DNA of 64,000 nt from Psychroflexus sediminis (GCF_900099815.1 NZ_FNCW01000002.1:186001-250000); one strand, 5' to 3'. Counted from the first letter of the stretch, positions 16,082 to 25,487 are shown. A program made the numbers and translations. Notes: a model not told the origin generated them from the sequence alone.

Positions 16082-17554
16082 TTGAAGCAGTTTAAAGCCT
16101 TTGTTTTTAAAATTTTAGGGCCTTTAGTTTTTGTTTTATTTCAATACATTGTGCCGCCGGAAGGCTTAAGCCAAAGTGGTTTCATGCTTTTAGGTATCAC
16201 CATTTGGATGGCGATTTGGTGGGTTTTTGAAGTCGTACCCATTGCCGTGACAGCACTTATCCCCATAATTGTATTCCCTTTATTTAATGTCTTATCTATT
16301 TCTGAAACTACCGCGCAGTACGGTCACAAATATGTGTTTTTATACCTGGGTGGCTTTGTTTTGGCTGTTGCCATAGAACGATGGGATTTACATCGTAGAA
16401 TTGCTCTTCACATTATTAAAGCCATTGGATCTAAAGCTTCTTTTTTGATTTTGGGTTTTATGCTGGCCACTGCATTTTTATCGATGTGGATTTCCAATAC
16501 AGCAACTACTGTGATGATGCTTCCCATTGCTATTGCCATTACCAACCAAATCAATGAGCAAAATCAAATCCAGGATAAATCAACGTCTTATTTCTCCAAA
16601 GCCTTGATGCTTTCTATAGCTTATAGTGCATCCATTGGAGGAATAGCCACACTGATTGGTACACCGCCAAACTTGGTTTTAGCCGGTGTCCTGGAAAATA
16701 CCTACGGTATTAAAATTGGATTTTTTGAATGGATGGTCTTTGCATTTCCAGTTTCTATGATTTTACTTCTTATTTGTTGGAAGTATCTTACAGGGATTGC
16801 TTTTCAACTTAAGAGCACCAAATTTTCTGAAGGTAAATCTCAAATCAAAGAGATGATTATGAAGTTAGGAAAATTCTCTTATGAAGAGAAAATGGTAGGT
16901 CTGGTTTTCCTTTTTGCTGCCTTAGCATGGATTTTTAGAGGAATTTTAGAAAAAATCATTCCTGGACTTGATGATACTATTATAGCTGTTTGTGCTGCTT
17001 TACTTTTGTTTTTAATTCCTTCAAAAAAGAGAAAAGGTAAAATGCTATTGACCTGGAAAGAAGCTGTAAGAATACCCTGGGGAATAATTATTCTTTTTGG
17101 AGGAGGTATGGCTTTAGCCAAAGGCTTCACAGAAACCGGACTCGCCACTTGGATTGCTGGACGAATCTCACTTTTCGAAGGTCTATCTCTTATTGTATTC
17201 ATCTTAGCAGTAGCAACCTTGGTTAACTTCCTTACCGAAGTTACTTCCAATCTTGCTACTACAGCGATGTTACTTCCCGTTTTAGCTCCTGTGGCCTTAA
17301 GTTTTAATATGCACCCTTATTTTGTTATGATAGCGGTTACCTTATCTGCTTCCTGTGCGTTTATGCTTCCTGTGGCTACTCCACCTAATGCGATTGTCTT
17401 TGGCTCCAACTACCTTAAAGTCTCAGATATGGTAAAAAAAGGATTTTTGATGAATATCATTTCTATCATTTTCATAACACTTGCCGTTTACTTCTTTATG
17501 CCTTATGCTTTTGGATTAGAGACATTGGAATTTCCGGAAGTTTTGAAAAAATAA
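16082..17554 (+). CDS. DASS (SLC13) family sodium/anion symporter
   Basis: 490 residues and about a dozen membrane segments. Both substrate/sodium-binding hairpins of the divalent anion:sodium symporter family are visible: MWISNTATTVMMLPIA with LIGTPPNLVLAG in the first half, and TEVTSNLATTAMLLPVL with PVATPPNAIVFGS in the second. Likely substrates are C4-dicarboxylates, sulfate or phosphate; the sequence does not decide. The start is TTG at 16082, because the next Met would remove the first helix. It lies 70 bases after the oxidase-linked genes and looks independent. Confidence 0.92.
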   Translation: MKQFKAFVFKILGPLVFVLFQYIVPPEGLSQSGFMLLGITIWMAIWWVFEVVPIAVTALIPIIVFPLFNVLSISETTAQYGHKYVFLYLGGFVLAVAIERWDLHRRIALHIIKAIGSKASFLILGFMLATAFLSMWISNTATTVMMLPIAIAITNQINEQNQIQDKSTSYFSKALMLSIAYSASIGGIATLIGTPPNLVLAGVLENTYGIKIGFFEWMVFAFPVSMILLLICWKYLTGIAFQLKSTKFSEGKSQIKEMIMKLGKFSYEEKMVGLVFLFAALAWIFRGILEKIIPGLDDTIIAVCAALLLFLIPSKKRKGKMLLTWKEAVRIPWGIIILFGGGMALAKGFTETGLATWIAGRISLFEGLSLIVFILAVATLVNFLTEVTSNLATTAMLLPVLAPVALSFNMHPYFVMIAVTLSASCAFMLPVATPPNAIVFGSNYLKVSDMVKKGFLMNIISIIFITLAVYFFMPYAFGLETLEFPEVLKK

Positions 17555-17745
17555 GAGGCATTAGTGAAAGGCTTTTTGCTATCAACAAGAAATAAAGTTA
17601 TAATTAATGGAAATCTTTGTGAAATGCTGTGTTTCCGTATTAAATTTGTCTCTGCAAATGTGATTTATAATATAAGCCTGTAATTCCGATTCCTTCTTAA
17701 ATTTATAAGTGACTAATATTTAAAACCCCCAAGAGAATTCCTCCT

Positions 17746-18099
17746 ATGAAAAAAGTATTTTACCTTTCTACTTGCGATACCTGCAAGCGAATCCTTGGAA
17801 AATTATCTTTACCGGAAGATGTGGTGCTTCAAGATATCAAAAAGCAACACATTTCTGAAGAAAATCTTGAGTGGTTATACAAACACACCAGATCTTATGA
17901 GATTTTGCTCAATAAGAGAGCCAAAAAATATACAGAAGAGGGCCTGAAAGATGAAAATCTATCTGAAGAAGAAATCAAATCTTACATCTTATCCCACTAC
18001 ACATTCTTAAAAAGACCTATCTTCATCATTGAGGATAAAATTTTCATAGGTAACGACAAGCATACTGTGGATGCCTTGAAGTCTCTGTTCAATGAGTAA
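17746..18099 (+). CDS. ArsC/Spx-fold reductase family protein
   Basis: 117 residues, the usual length for the thioredoxin-fold ArsC/Spx/YffB family. The N-terminal motif STCDTCKR gives a CxxC (C10, C13), and the late FLKRPI matches the conserved LxxRP block. Family members reduce arsenate or act as redox-linked regulators; many chromosomal copies are not arsenate reductases. It is separated by 1.1 kb from ArsO and overlaps the EamA gene by 8 bases. The window also encodes an unrelated LMW-phosphatase-type arsenate reductase, so arsenic involvement here is open. Confidence 0.85.
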   Translation: MKKVFYLSTCDTCKRILGKLSLPEDVVLQDIKKQHISEENLEWLYKHTRSYEILLNKRAKKYTEEGLKDENLSEEEIKSYILSHYTFLKRPIFIIEDKIFIGNDKHTVDALKSLFNE

Positions 18100-18994
18100 A
18101 CGCGTCTTAGCCCTTTTAGCTGCCTTAGTAGCGACTTCAATTTTTGGAATCAATCATACTTTGGCCAAAGGCCTGATGCCTGTTTATGTTCAACCGTTTG
18201 GGTTTATCGTTATTCGCGTGCTTGGAGCCGGTATTTTGTTTTGGTTTGTAAGCCTTTTTATTAAGAATGAAAAAATAAAGCCTGAACACTGGCCCAGACT
18301 CCTCTTAAGTGCTGTCTTTGGAATGGTGATCAACATGCTTTTTTTCTTCAAAGGACTTAGCTTGTCAACCCCCATCAATAGCTCCGTGATTGTTACCATT
18401 ACACCCATTTTGGTATTTATACTCTCGGCTGTTTTGATAAGAGAAAAAATAACAATTTTAAAAGGTTCAGGTGCAATTCTAGGACTGTTTGGCGGTCTCA
18501 CACTCATTCTTTTTGGAGTGCAGCAGAAACTGGGTGCACCAAACATTCCTTTAGGCAATACCCTGCTATTGATCAATGCTCTGTCCTACGGTATGTTTTT
18601 GATTGTGGCCAAGCCACTTACCAAAACCTATCATCCCATTACATTAATGCGGTGGTTGTTTTTAACGGCTATCCTAATCAATTTACCCATAGGCTGGGCA
18701 GAATTTCAGGCGGTTGATTGGGTGAATATGCCCTTTTCAGCGCTCTGGCGAATTGGTTTTGTGGTTCTGGGAACTACATTTACGACCTATCTCCTCAATA
18801 TATTTGCACTTAAACATTTATCGGCTTCCACCATAGGCGTATTCACCTATCTGCAGCCTGTTATAGCCATTGCCTTTGCCATTATTTCTGGAGCAGATCA
18901 ACTCAATTTTCTTAAAATAGTAGCCTCGATTCTCGTCTTTCTGGGCGTTTTTATGGTCAGTAAAAACCCCGCCAGAAAAAGGGCTAAGGCTTAG
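18092..18994 (+). CDS. EamA/DMT family transporter
   Basis: 300 residues, ten predicted helices in two EamA repeats (about 8-140 and 152-290), the standard drug/metabolite transporter layout. The second repeat shows the family pattern GTTFTTYLLNIFALKHLSAS. It probably exports an amino-acid-like metabolite, but substrate cannot be read from sequence. It overlaps the ArsC-like gene by 8 bases, so the two are translationally coupled. The protein ends in a basic tail facing the cytoplasm. Confidence 0.9.
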   Translation: MSKRVLALLAALVATSIFGINHTLAKGLMPVYVQPFGFIVIRVLGAGILFWFVSLFIKNEKIKPEHWPRLLLSAVFGMVINMLFFFKGLSLSTPINSSVIVTITPILVFILSAVLIREKITILKGSGAILGLFGGLTLILFGVQQKLGAPNIPLGNTLLLINALSYGMFLIVAKPLTKTYHPITLMRWLFLTAILINLPIGWAEFQAVDWVNMPFSALWRIGFVVLGTTFTTYLLNIFALKHLSASTIGVFTYLQPVIAIAFAIISGADQLNFLKIVASILVFLGVFMVSKNPARKRAKA

Positions 18995-19224
18995 TTTTTT
19001 TTGATTTCTGCCTTCCAGGTAATGGAGTCAGATGAGCTGCATTCACCTTGTTTCTTTTGGCGTTTAGCCAAATAATTTAAACTGGTTTAAAGCTCAGTCT
19101 TTTTAGAGATTACCAGGAAACTGTTGTGCAAGTATTTCACATGTCAAACACAAATAACAACTCATTTTCTTTAATGTTTTGTGAACTACCAAATCAGAAG
19201 AAGATTTAAAATTATTTTTAAGGC

Positions 19225-20283
19225 ATGACAGATAAAATTTACGATGTAATCATAGTAGGAGGAGGCCAAAGTGCTTTGGCCTGTGCGTTTTTTCTAAGGC
19301 GAAAAGAATTAGATTATCTTATTCTGGATGATCAGGATTCCTGTGGAGGTTCATGGAAACAGACTTGGGAAACACTAACTCTTTTTTCACCACCTGAACA
19401 TAGTTCACTGCCGGGGTGGCAAATGCCAGAGTCAGCAGGAGAATTTCCCACTAAGGCGGAAACCATAGACTACTTGTGTCAATACGAAGATCGGTACGAT
19501 TTTCCCATCACACGACCAGTCAAGGTCAGGGCCATAAGCAAAGGAGGAGATATTTTCACACTAGAGACAACGCAGGGACCGTTTAACTCTAAAGCAATTA
19601 TTTCAGCCACAGGAACCTTTAAAAATCCGTTTATACCGGATGTTGCTGGACGCGAAAAATTTGAGGGAGAACAATTACACTCTGCAGATTTCCAATCTTC
19701 AGGAAAGTTCGCAGGTAAAAAAGTAGTCATTGTAGGCGAGGGTAATTCTGGAGCTCAGATATTGGCTGAGGTTTCCAAAGTGGCGGAGACCTTTTGGGGC
19801 ACCAAGGAAGCTCCTCAGTTTTTACCGGATGATGTGGATGGCAGAGTTTTGTTCGACATGGCTTCAGCCAAATATTATGCTGAGAAAAAGGGAGAAACAT
19901 ACGATAGTTCTAAATTCAATTTAGGAAATATAGTCATGGTCCCTTCAGTAAAAGAGGCGAGAAAACGGCATGTGCTGCATTCTGAAGGGCAGTTACAGTC
20001 CATCACTGAGGGCGGGGTGATTTGGGAAAATGGCGCTTACCAGGAAGCCGATGTTATTATTTGGTGTACAGGTTTTGGATATTCTACAGGCTTTTTAAAA
20101 AACCTGGTTTCCATAGATAATAAGGGGAAAATCCCGACTGACAAAACAAAAGCCAAAGAAATCGATGGCCTCTGGCTTGTAGGCTATGGCGGGTGGACTG
20201 GCTTTGCTTCGGCTACGCTTATAGGCGTTGGTCGCTATGCCAGACAAACCGTAAAAGAAGTCAGCGACTATCTCAAAGCCTAG
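19225..20283 (+). CDS. ArsO-like NAD(P)H-dependent flavin monooxygenase
   Basis: 352 residues with two Rossmann motifs: the FAD site VIIVGGGQSALA near the N terminus and a second site VVIVGEGNSGAQ near residue 170, plus the ATG motif ISATGTFKNPFIPDVAG. This is the flavin-monooxygenase type found as ArsO in Bacteroidota arsenic operons, but the substrate is not proven. The gene converges on the DUF5916 gene with overlapping stop codons, which separates it from the main ars operon beginning at 22840. The family call is firm; the arsenic link rests on neighbourhood. Confidence 0.8.
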   Translation: MTDKIYDVIIVGGGQSALACAFFLRRKELDYLILDDQDSCGGSWKQTWETLTLFSPPEHSSLPGWQMPESAGEFPTKAETIDYLCQYEDRYDFPITRPVKVRAISKGGDIFTLETTQGPFNSKAIISATGTFKNPFIPDVAGREKFEGEQLHSADFQSSGKFAGKKVVIVGEGNSGAQILAEVSKVAETFWGTKEAPQFLPDDVDGRVLFDMASAKYYAEKKGETYDSSKFNLGNIVMVPSVKEARKRHVLHSEGQLQSITEGGVIWENGAYQEADVIIWCTGFGYSTGFLKNLVSIDNKGKIPTDKTKAKEIDGLWLVGYGGWTGFASATLIGVGRYARQTVKEVSDYLKA

Positions 20284-22712
20284 CTCTTTTCAGTAGTGAA
20301 AACAGACTTGACACTGTTCACGTCAAAAAAGTATTGAAGTCTTAAGGATACGGTGTGCTGAATGTCCTGTTGAAACAAATTGGTAAAGGTGGTTTCAAAA
20401 TTATTCTGTGCTTCAGAGGTATTTGTAAACAACTGATTTCTGTATAATGCTGTCAGGAAGCTTCCTGGAGCAAATTGCCAGGAATAATTGAGGTCTACAT
20501 TCCAGGTGCTAAAGTTGATGTCAGGACTTGAAGGCAAAGCCGTTTTAGGCAGGGTTTTGTTTTCAGAAAGTCTTCCATTAGAATTTAGGTTGTACATGAA
20601 CTCATCATAAAGGACTGTATCCCAGTAGTGTCGAAGTTGAAGATTCAAACCATGAAAAGGATTGAAAATGTAATTAGCAGAAATACTGTTGACTAATATT
20701 TGCCTGTCACGCTCCCCGAAAATAGGTTCCTCTTGATAAAAAGTAGCAAAGCCACGGTCATTAATCTGTTTTTCAAAGTTGAAATTGTATTCCATTAAGA
20801 AAAACTCGTTGAATCGTATTCTTGGTCGTATTCTAAATTCATACGAATAAGAATCCCTGCCTTCTTCAAAAAATGTTTCAGCTCTTGCCCTCAAGTTGAT
20901 AGCAAACGTTCTGTTATAATTGGAAGAAACAAAGCCTCCAAATCTGGTTTGATTTTCTGTTATAAAAAAGCGTCCGTCAACTCTGGGTTCAAAATAATCA
21001 TACTGTTTACCGGGTTGCATTCGAAAATCAATACCATAAGTATCCAGCTTCAGCGAAGTGGCAACGGCTTCTGAATATAAAGTAAGGCCTGTATAGGTTT
21101 GAGGAGAGGCTAACTGACTATAACGTGAAAATAACCTGATACTGTAACTCTGAAAATTGTCAGTAGGTTCAAAAATCCGGTAGGAAGCTCTGGCTGTAAA
21201 ATTATTGAAGTTATTCCTGAATAATAGACCTAAATCATTGATGTCGTATTTTTTATCAGCATAATCATGTGAAAGCGAAAATTGATATTGATCACTGATT
21301 TTAGCAAATGTGAGTTCTGAACTAAAGCCTGTTTTTTCATCCTGGTTCAGGTTCAGATGACTCATTTTGAACTCTCCGGAGAGTTGGTAGGAATTACTAT
21401 CATTGATAAGGTCAAACAAGGCTCCGGTGACATTTGCATTTCTGAAGTCACCTGAGCGTGTGACATTGGTATTGATTAAGCTAACAGAAGAATTTTTGTT
21501 GAATTGCTGGTCTACTACAAGAATATTATAATTGGCCAGAGGCTCAACTTCCACACTTCTGGTTTCATTTTGAAGTGTGTCTAAAACCGTAACATTCGTA
21601 GATTCTGTAATAGCGTTAAATACACCAACTCCAAGTCCACTTTTGAGACGGCCAGACATTTTAATAGCGTTAATCAGTCCAACTTCACCGGGTCTGTTTT
21701 GAGCAATTTCATTTTCATCAAGATCTACACTCCCTGAAGGTGCGCTTCCTACACGTCTTGAAAAAAACAAGTCACCTTTGGTGAAAAGATCTACCCCTTC
21801 TGTAAAGAACTGCCGCTGCTCGTCAAAAGTTTGCTCAAAGGGACCTAGGTTTAAAACCACATTATCAAACCTTGCCTGACTAAAGTCGGGAATAAGCGTA
21901 GCATCCAGGGTCAGGTTATCTGTAAGGCCATATTTCATATCCAGGCCTAACTTAAAATCAGTTGAAGTCTGGTCACCAACGGTATTTACAATTCCTGTGG
22001 TAAACGGGTATAAATTCAGCCTTAATGGGGGCTCTAAATTTTTTAAACCGACCAGCTGACCGTGATAAAGTCCTTCATAACCCTTGGTTCTGTCTATAGG
22101 GTTCCAGGCGTAATCGGAGCGCTCTCTTCTGAAATGTCTTCTAAACTGAACACCCCAGGTTTGAATATCAGTTTTAGGGAACCTCAAAGTTCTGTAGGGT
22201 ATCTTCATCTCCAGTTGCCATCCGAAATCGGTTTTTTGAACCGCGCTCTCCCATACCGCGTTCCATCCAAAATCTCTCCCTATACTTGGCGAGGATAAAG
22301 CATCTGCCTGAGTTCCTGAACTAAACACAAAAAATTGAGTATCGTTTTGAGCGTCATTATTAGGATTCAAAATGAGAGCAAAATAATCTGCCTGTCCAAA
22401 ATCATCCCGGGTTGTAAACTGACTCATCATTTGATTGGGATCATCATACAGTTTTGCTGAAAGAAAAATACCCTGATTATTATAGTAAAGTTTGACTTCA
22501 GTCCTGCGGTCTGGGGTTGCCTGAAGTTTGAGGTTAGGAGAATACTGAATAAAATCAGTAGCTATATCCAGGTCTTCCCAAACTTTGTCTGACAGGTCAC
22601 CATCTATTTTAGCAGATTTCTCCTGCCTCAAAATGTCATACTGCTTTTTATCCTGGGCCATTCCAAGAGTGATAGATAAAAAAATAAAAAAGCAGACCAA
22701 ACGTCTAATCAT
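20280..22712 (-). CDS. Outer-membrane protein with CBM9-like and DUF5916 domains
   Basis: 810 residues with a signal peptide (about 1-19, ending GMAQ). The first 215 residues have the family-9 carbohydrate-binding look (AKIDGDLSDKVWEDLD, then FGWQLEMKIPYRTLRF); the rest is an aromatic strand-rich barrel (DUF5916). Such proteins are common in Bacteroidota and poorly understood; they often neighbour hydrolase or uptake genes. Here it is transcribed against the arsenic genes: tail-to-tail with ArsO (4-base overlap) and head-to-head with arsR. No part of it points to arsenic. Confidence 0.87.
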   Translation of the reverse strand: MIRRLVCFFIFLSITLGMAQDKKQYDILRQEKSAKIDGDLSDKVWEDLDIATDFIQYSPNLKLQATPDRRTEVKLYYNNQGIFLSAKLYDDPNQMMSQFTTRDDFGQADYFALILNPNNDAQNDTQFFVFSSGTQADALSSPSIGRDFGWNAVWESAVQKTDFGWQLEMKIPYRTLRFPKTDIQTWGVQFRRHFRRERSDYAWNPIDRTKGYEGLYHGQLVGLKNLEPPLRLNLYPFTTGIVNTVGDQTSTDFKLGLDMKYGLTDNLTLDATLIPDFSQARFDNVVLNLGPFEQTFDEQRQFFTEGVDLFTKGDLFFSRRVGSAPSGSVDLDENEIAQNRPGEVGLINAIKMSGRLKSGLGVGVFNAITESTNVTVLDTLQNETRSVEVEPLANYNILVVDQQFNKNSSVSLINTNVTRSGDFRNANVTGALFDLINDSNSYQLSGEFKMSHLNLNQDEKTGFSSELTFAKISDQYQFSLSHDYADKKYDINDLGLLFRNNFNNFTARASYRIFEPTDNFQSYSIRLFSRYSQLASPQTYTGLTLYSEAVATSLKLDTYGIDFRMQPGKQYDYFEPRVDGRFFITENQTRFGGFVSSNYNRTFAINLRARAETFFEEGRDSYSYEFRIRPRIRFNEFFLMEYNFNFEKQINDRGFATFYQEEPIFGERDRQILVNSISANYIFNPFHGLNLQLRHYWDTVLYDEFMYNLNSNGRLSENKTLPKTALPSSPDINFSTWNVDLNYSWQFAPGSFLTALYRNQLFTNTSEAQNNFETTFTNLFQQDIQHTVSLRLQYFFDVNSVKSVFTTEKS

Positions 22713-22808
22713 AAATAAAAATTTAAAAATTGTAAAACTATACCCTTAAGACTTGTAGGCAGACAAGAAGTTGAATACTTTAATAAAACTTTGTAAAATC
22801 AGTCTTTT

Positions 22809-22839
22809 ATCGTAATATTGCAATATATAATTATACGAT
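22809..22839. promoter_or_regulatory. Probable ArsR operator and promoter of the ars operon
   Basis: A 12-bp perfect palindrome ATATTGCAATAT (22815-22826) lies inside a larger imperfect dyad with ATCGTA (22809-22814) and TACGAT (22834-22839). The palindrome overlaps TAATATTG (22813-22820), a one-mismatch -7 element, directly before the arsR ATG at 22840. ArsR/SmtB-family operators are AT-rich palindromes of this kind, so autorepression relieved by arsenite is likely. Confidence 0.6.
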
Positions 22840-23169
22840 ATGGGAGTGACACGATCCGATCTGTTTACAGAAAAGCAAAACGAATTTTCTAAAATAGCCA
22901 AAGTCTTTGGCCATCCTGCCCGTTTGGCAATTCTTGAGTATTTGTTGAAATCTCAAACCTGTATTTGTGGAGATTTGGTTGAGGAATTGGGTCTGGCTCA
23001 AGCGACGATCAGTCAGCATTTGAAAGAACTGAAGAACGCTGAAATTATCAAAGGCAATATTGAAGGCACCTCCGTTTGCTATTGTATCAACGAAGACAAG
23101 TGGTATGCGCTGAAAGGGATTTTTAATGAGCTTTTCGATCGCTATCCCAGCGCTAATGATTGCTGTTAG
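22840..23169 (+). CDS. arsR: ArsR-family metalloregulator
   Basis: 109 residues with a winged helix-turn-helix: FGHPARLAILEYL, then LGLAQATISQHLKELKNAEI as recognition helix and KGNIEGTSVCYCI as wing. The metal site sits at the start of helix 3 as C41-I-C43-G-D, a variant of the ELCVCDL site; extra thiols C80/C82 and the terminal C108-C109 could also bind As(III) or another thiophilic ion. It heads a run with DUF6428, ACR3 and LMW-PTP ArsC and most likely represses it. The operator candidate overlaps its own promoter. Confidence 0.9.
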   Translation: MGVTRSDLFTEKQNEFSKIAKVFGHPARLAILEYLLKSQTCICGDLVEELGLAQATISQHLKELKNAEIIKGNIEGTSVCYCINEDKWYALKGIFNELFDRYPSANDCC

Positions 23170-23323
23170 TTTGAACAGGATCTTAGCCTAGCCTTTGACT
23201 TTTTGGAAAAAACACTAATTTTTTTGGCCTGCTGCTGTGTAAGGCCGGGTTAAAATTGAGAACATCTAAATCTTTTAGATAAGACGTATCAAATTGAAAA
23301 TAAACACACATAAACTCATAACC

Positions 23324-23776
23324 ATGACACTCAGACAAGTCAAAGAACATTTAGCTGAAATGGATACTCTACAATTCCAGTTGCCGGATGGAAGTACAGT
23401 CCCGTCCCATTTTCACGTGACTGAAGTTGGCCAGGTTTCCAAAGATTTTATTGACTGCGGAGGAACCCTAAGACATGAAAAGGCGGTGAATTTCCAGCTT
23501 TGGAATGCCGATGATGTCGACCACAGGTTACAGCCCAAAAAGCTGAAAAACATTATCAAGCTTTCAGAAAAGAAACTCTTTATAGATGACAGTCTGGAAG
23601 TTGAAGTGGAATATCAGGGAAATACCATCGGTAAATACAGCTTAGAGTTTAGAGAGGGGAAATTTCATTTGGCAAGCACACTTACAGATTGCCTGGCCAA
23701 AGACCAATGCGGAATTCCAGAACCTCAGACCGAAGAACAAAGCTCATCCTGTGCTCTAGGATCGGGATGTTGTTGA
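23324..23776 (+). CDS. DUF6428 family protein of arsenic operons
   Basis: 150 residues from ATG 23324; a TTG at 23294 would add ten, but the family-like N terminus MTLRQVKEHLAEMD starts here. It is soluble and has no signal peptide. Notable are FHVTEVG near residue 31, IDCGG, and a C-terminal thiol cluster: TDCLAKDQCG followed by a Ser-rich linker and CALGSGCC. This gene is a recurrent partner of arsR and acr3 in Bacteroidota; I know no experimental function. The cysteines and the position suggest As(III) binding or handover to the efflux pump, which is inference. Confidence 0.8.
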   Translation: MTLRQVKEHLAEMDTLQFQLPDGSTVPSHFHVTEVGQVSKDFIDCGGTLRHEKAVNFQLWNADDVDHRLQPKKLKNIIKLSEKKLFIDDSLEVEVEYQGNTIGKYSLEFREGKFHLASTLTDCLAKDQCGIPEPQTEEQSSSCALGSGCC

Positions 23777-23808
23777 TCACTTTTTAATAAAACCGAGAAT
23801 CAAAACTT

Positions 23809-24819
23809 ATGGGTAAATTCGAAAGGTACCTGACGCTTTGGGTGGTGTTAGCCATTATTACAGGGATTGGAATAGGAAGATTAGCAGGAGATTCTATAGC
23901 ATTTCTGAGTGACCTGGAAGTCGCCAAAGTGAATATTCCTGTGGCTATTCTGGTATGGATGATGATTTATCCCATGATGGTTCAGATCGATTTTTCATCA
24001 CTTAAACATGTGACTCAAAACAGCAAAGGCATCGGACTTACCCTGGTCATCAACTGGCTTGTCAAGCCATTTTCTATGGCCTTTTTTGCCTGGTTGTTTT
24101 TGGACCAGATCTTCAGTGCCTATCTCAATCCGGAAGATGCCCAGCAGTATATTGCCGGTGCCATTATTTTAGGCGCTGCCCCTTGTACGGCCATGGTGTT
24201 TGTGTGGTCTTACCTGACCAAAGGCGATGCCAACTACACATTAGTACAGGTTTCTTTAAATGATTTGATTTTGCTTGTGCTTTTTATTCCGATAGTCAGA
24301 CTGCTTTTGGGCGTGACCGATATCGAAATCCCGTACGATACACTGATTTATTCCCTGCTTATCTTTGTGGTGATTCCCCTGGCCGCAGGCTATATTTCCA
24401 ATAAGTATCTAATTAAAAAAAAGGGTTTAGCTTGGTTTAACTCGGTCTTTTTGGCAAAATTGAAACCGGTCTCCATGATTGCCCTCATTACTACCCTGGT
24501 CTTGCTTTTTGCTTTTCAGGGACAAAGAATACTAGACAATCCATTTGATATTTTATTGATAGCCGTGCCGCTTACTATTCAAACGTATTTTATTTTTTTT
24601 ATCACCTGGTTTATCGGCCGTTATTTGAAACTAAAACACAATATTTGTACTCCATCGGCTATGATTGGAGCGAGTAACTTTTTTGAACTGGCGGTTGCCG
24701 TGGCTATTTCGCTTTTTGGATTGAATTCCGGAGCATCTTTGGCCACAGTAGTCGGTATTCTTATTGAAGTTCCAATCATGTTGTCTTTAGTAGCACTGGC
24801 CAATAGATGGAGGTATTAA
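23809..24819 (+). CDS. acr3: ACR3 family arsenite efflux transporter
   Basis: 336 residues, ten predicted helices, normal ACR3 length. The conserved Cys motif GAAPCTAMVFVWSYL in the fourth helix and the NFFELAVAVAI motif near the ninth mark the arsenite path of ACR3 permeases. It exports As(OH)3 from the cytoplasm using the proton motive force. It lies 32 bases after the DUF6428 gene and just before an arsenate reductase gene, so reduction and efflux are encoded together. Confidence 0.95.
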   Translation: MGKFERYLTLWVVLAIITGIGIGRLAGDSIAFLSDLEVAKVNIPVAILVWMMIYPMMVQIDFSSLKHVTQNSKGIGLTLVINWLVKPFSMAFFAWLFLDQIFSAYLNPEDAQQYIAGAIILGAAPCTAMVFVWSYLTKGDANYTLVQVSLNDLILLVLFIPIVRLLLGVTDIEIPYDTLIYSLLIFVVIPLAAGYISNKYLIKKKGLAWFNSVFLAKLKPVSMIALITTLVLLFAFQGQRILDNPFDILLIAVPLTIQTYFIFFITWFIGRYLKLKHNICTPSAMIGASNFFELAVAVAISLFGLNSGASLATVVGILIEVPIMLSLVALANRWRY

Positions 24820-24854
24820 TTTTAAAATTTAATCCTAATCTAACACCCTGGAGT

Positions 24855-25487
24855 ATGTTTCCTAGAATTGAAAAAATTTGTCGAAAATTTGAAAGTGAAC
24901 AGCATTTAATTTCAGCAGAACGGAAAACTATTTTAAAGTCTGTGGCAGAGGCGGTAGATTCTCAAATTGATAAGAACGGGATTGCCAAACTGATTTATAT
25001 CTGTACCCACAATTCCAGAAGGAGTCATTTTGGGCAGGTCTGGGCTGCAGCAGCAGCAGAATTTTATGGTATGTCTTCTAAAATTGGGGTTTTTTCAGGA
25101 GGTACTGAAGTGACAGCATTACATCCCAATTCCATCAAAGCTTTAGAGACGATGTGTTTTCAAATAACTGCTGATGCTGAAGTAAGAAACCCTAGATATG
25201 ATGTGAAATTTGGAAACGATTTATCGACCATTTGTTTTTCTAAAGTGTATGAGGCTTCTGAAAACCCGCAAAATGATTTTTTAGCCCTCATGACCTGTTC
25301 GCATGCCGATGAAAATTGCCCCTTTATTCCTGGCGCTACCGAGAGATTTTCACTGCCTTACGAAGACCCTAAACTCTTTGACAACACCAAACTAGAGGAT
25401 GAAAAATACCTGGAATGTGCTTTGGAAATAGGACGAGAAGTGTGTTATATGATGTCACAGTCTGCCTTAAAAGAAGATAATGCTTAA
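24855..25487 (+). CDS. arsC: Arsenate reductase of the LMW protein-tyrosine-phosphatase type
   Basis: 210 residues from ATG 24855. An ATG at 24807 inside acr3 would add 16 residues, but related Bacteroidota proteins begin at the equivalent of MFPRIEK. The phosphatase P-loop CTHNSRRS (C-x5-R-S) provides the nucleophile, and later cysteines (for example in MTCSHADENC) are candidates for the reductive relay. It reduces arsenate to arsenite for export by ACR3. The 3' end overlaps the convergent DUF3667 gene by 21 bases. Confidence 0.88.
   Translation: MFPRIEKICRKFESEQHLISAERKTILKSVAEAVDSQIDKNGIAKLIYICTHNSRRSHFGQVWAAAAAEFYGMSSKIGVFSGGTEVTALHPNSIKALETMCFQITADAEVRNPRYDVKFGNDLSTICFSKVYEASENPQNDFLALMTCSHADENCPFIPGATERFSLPYEDPKLFDNTKLEDEKYLECALEIGREVCYMMSQSALKEDNA

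Noticed and set aside
17746-18994. Reading the ArsC-like and EamA genes as part of the arsenic operon
   Set aside because: They are 1 kb from ArsO and have no shared operator; the ArsC/Spx family has many non-arsenic members.
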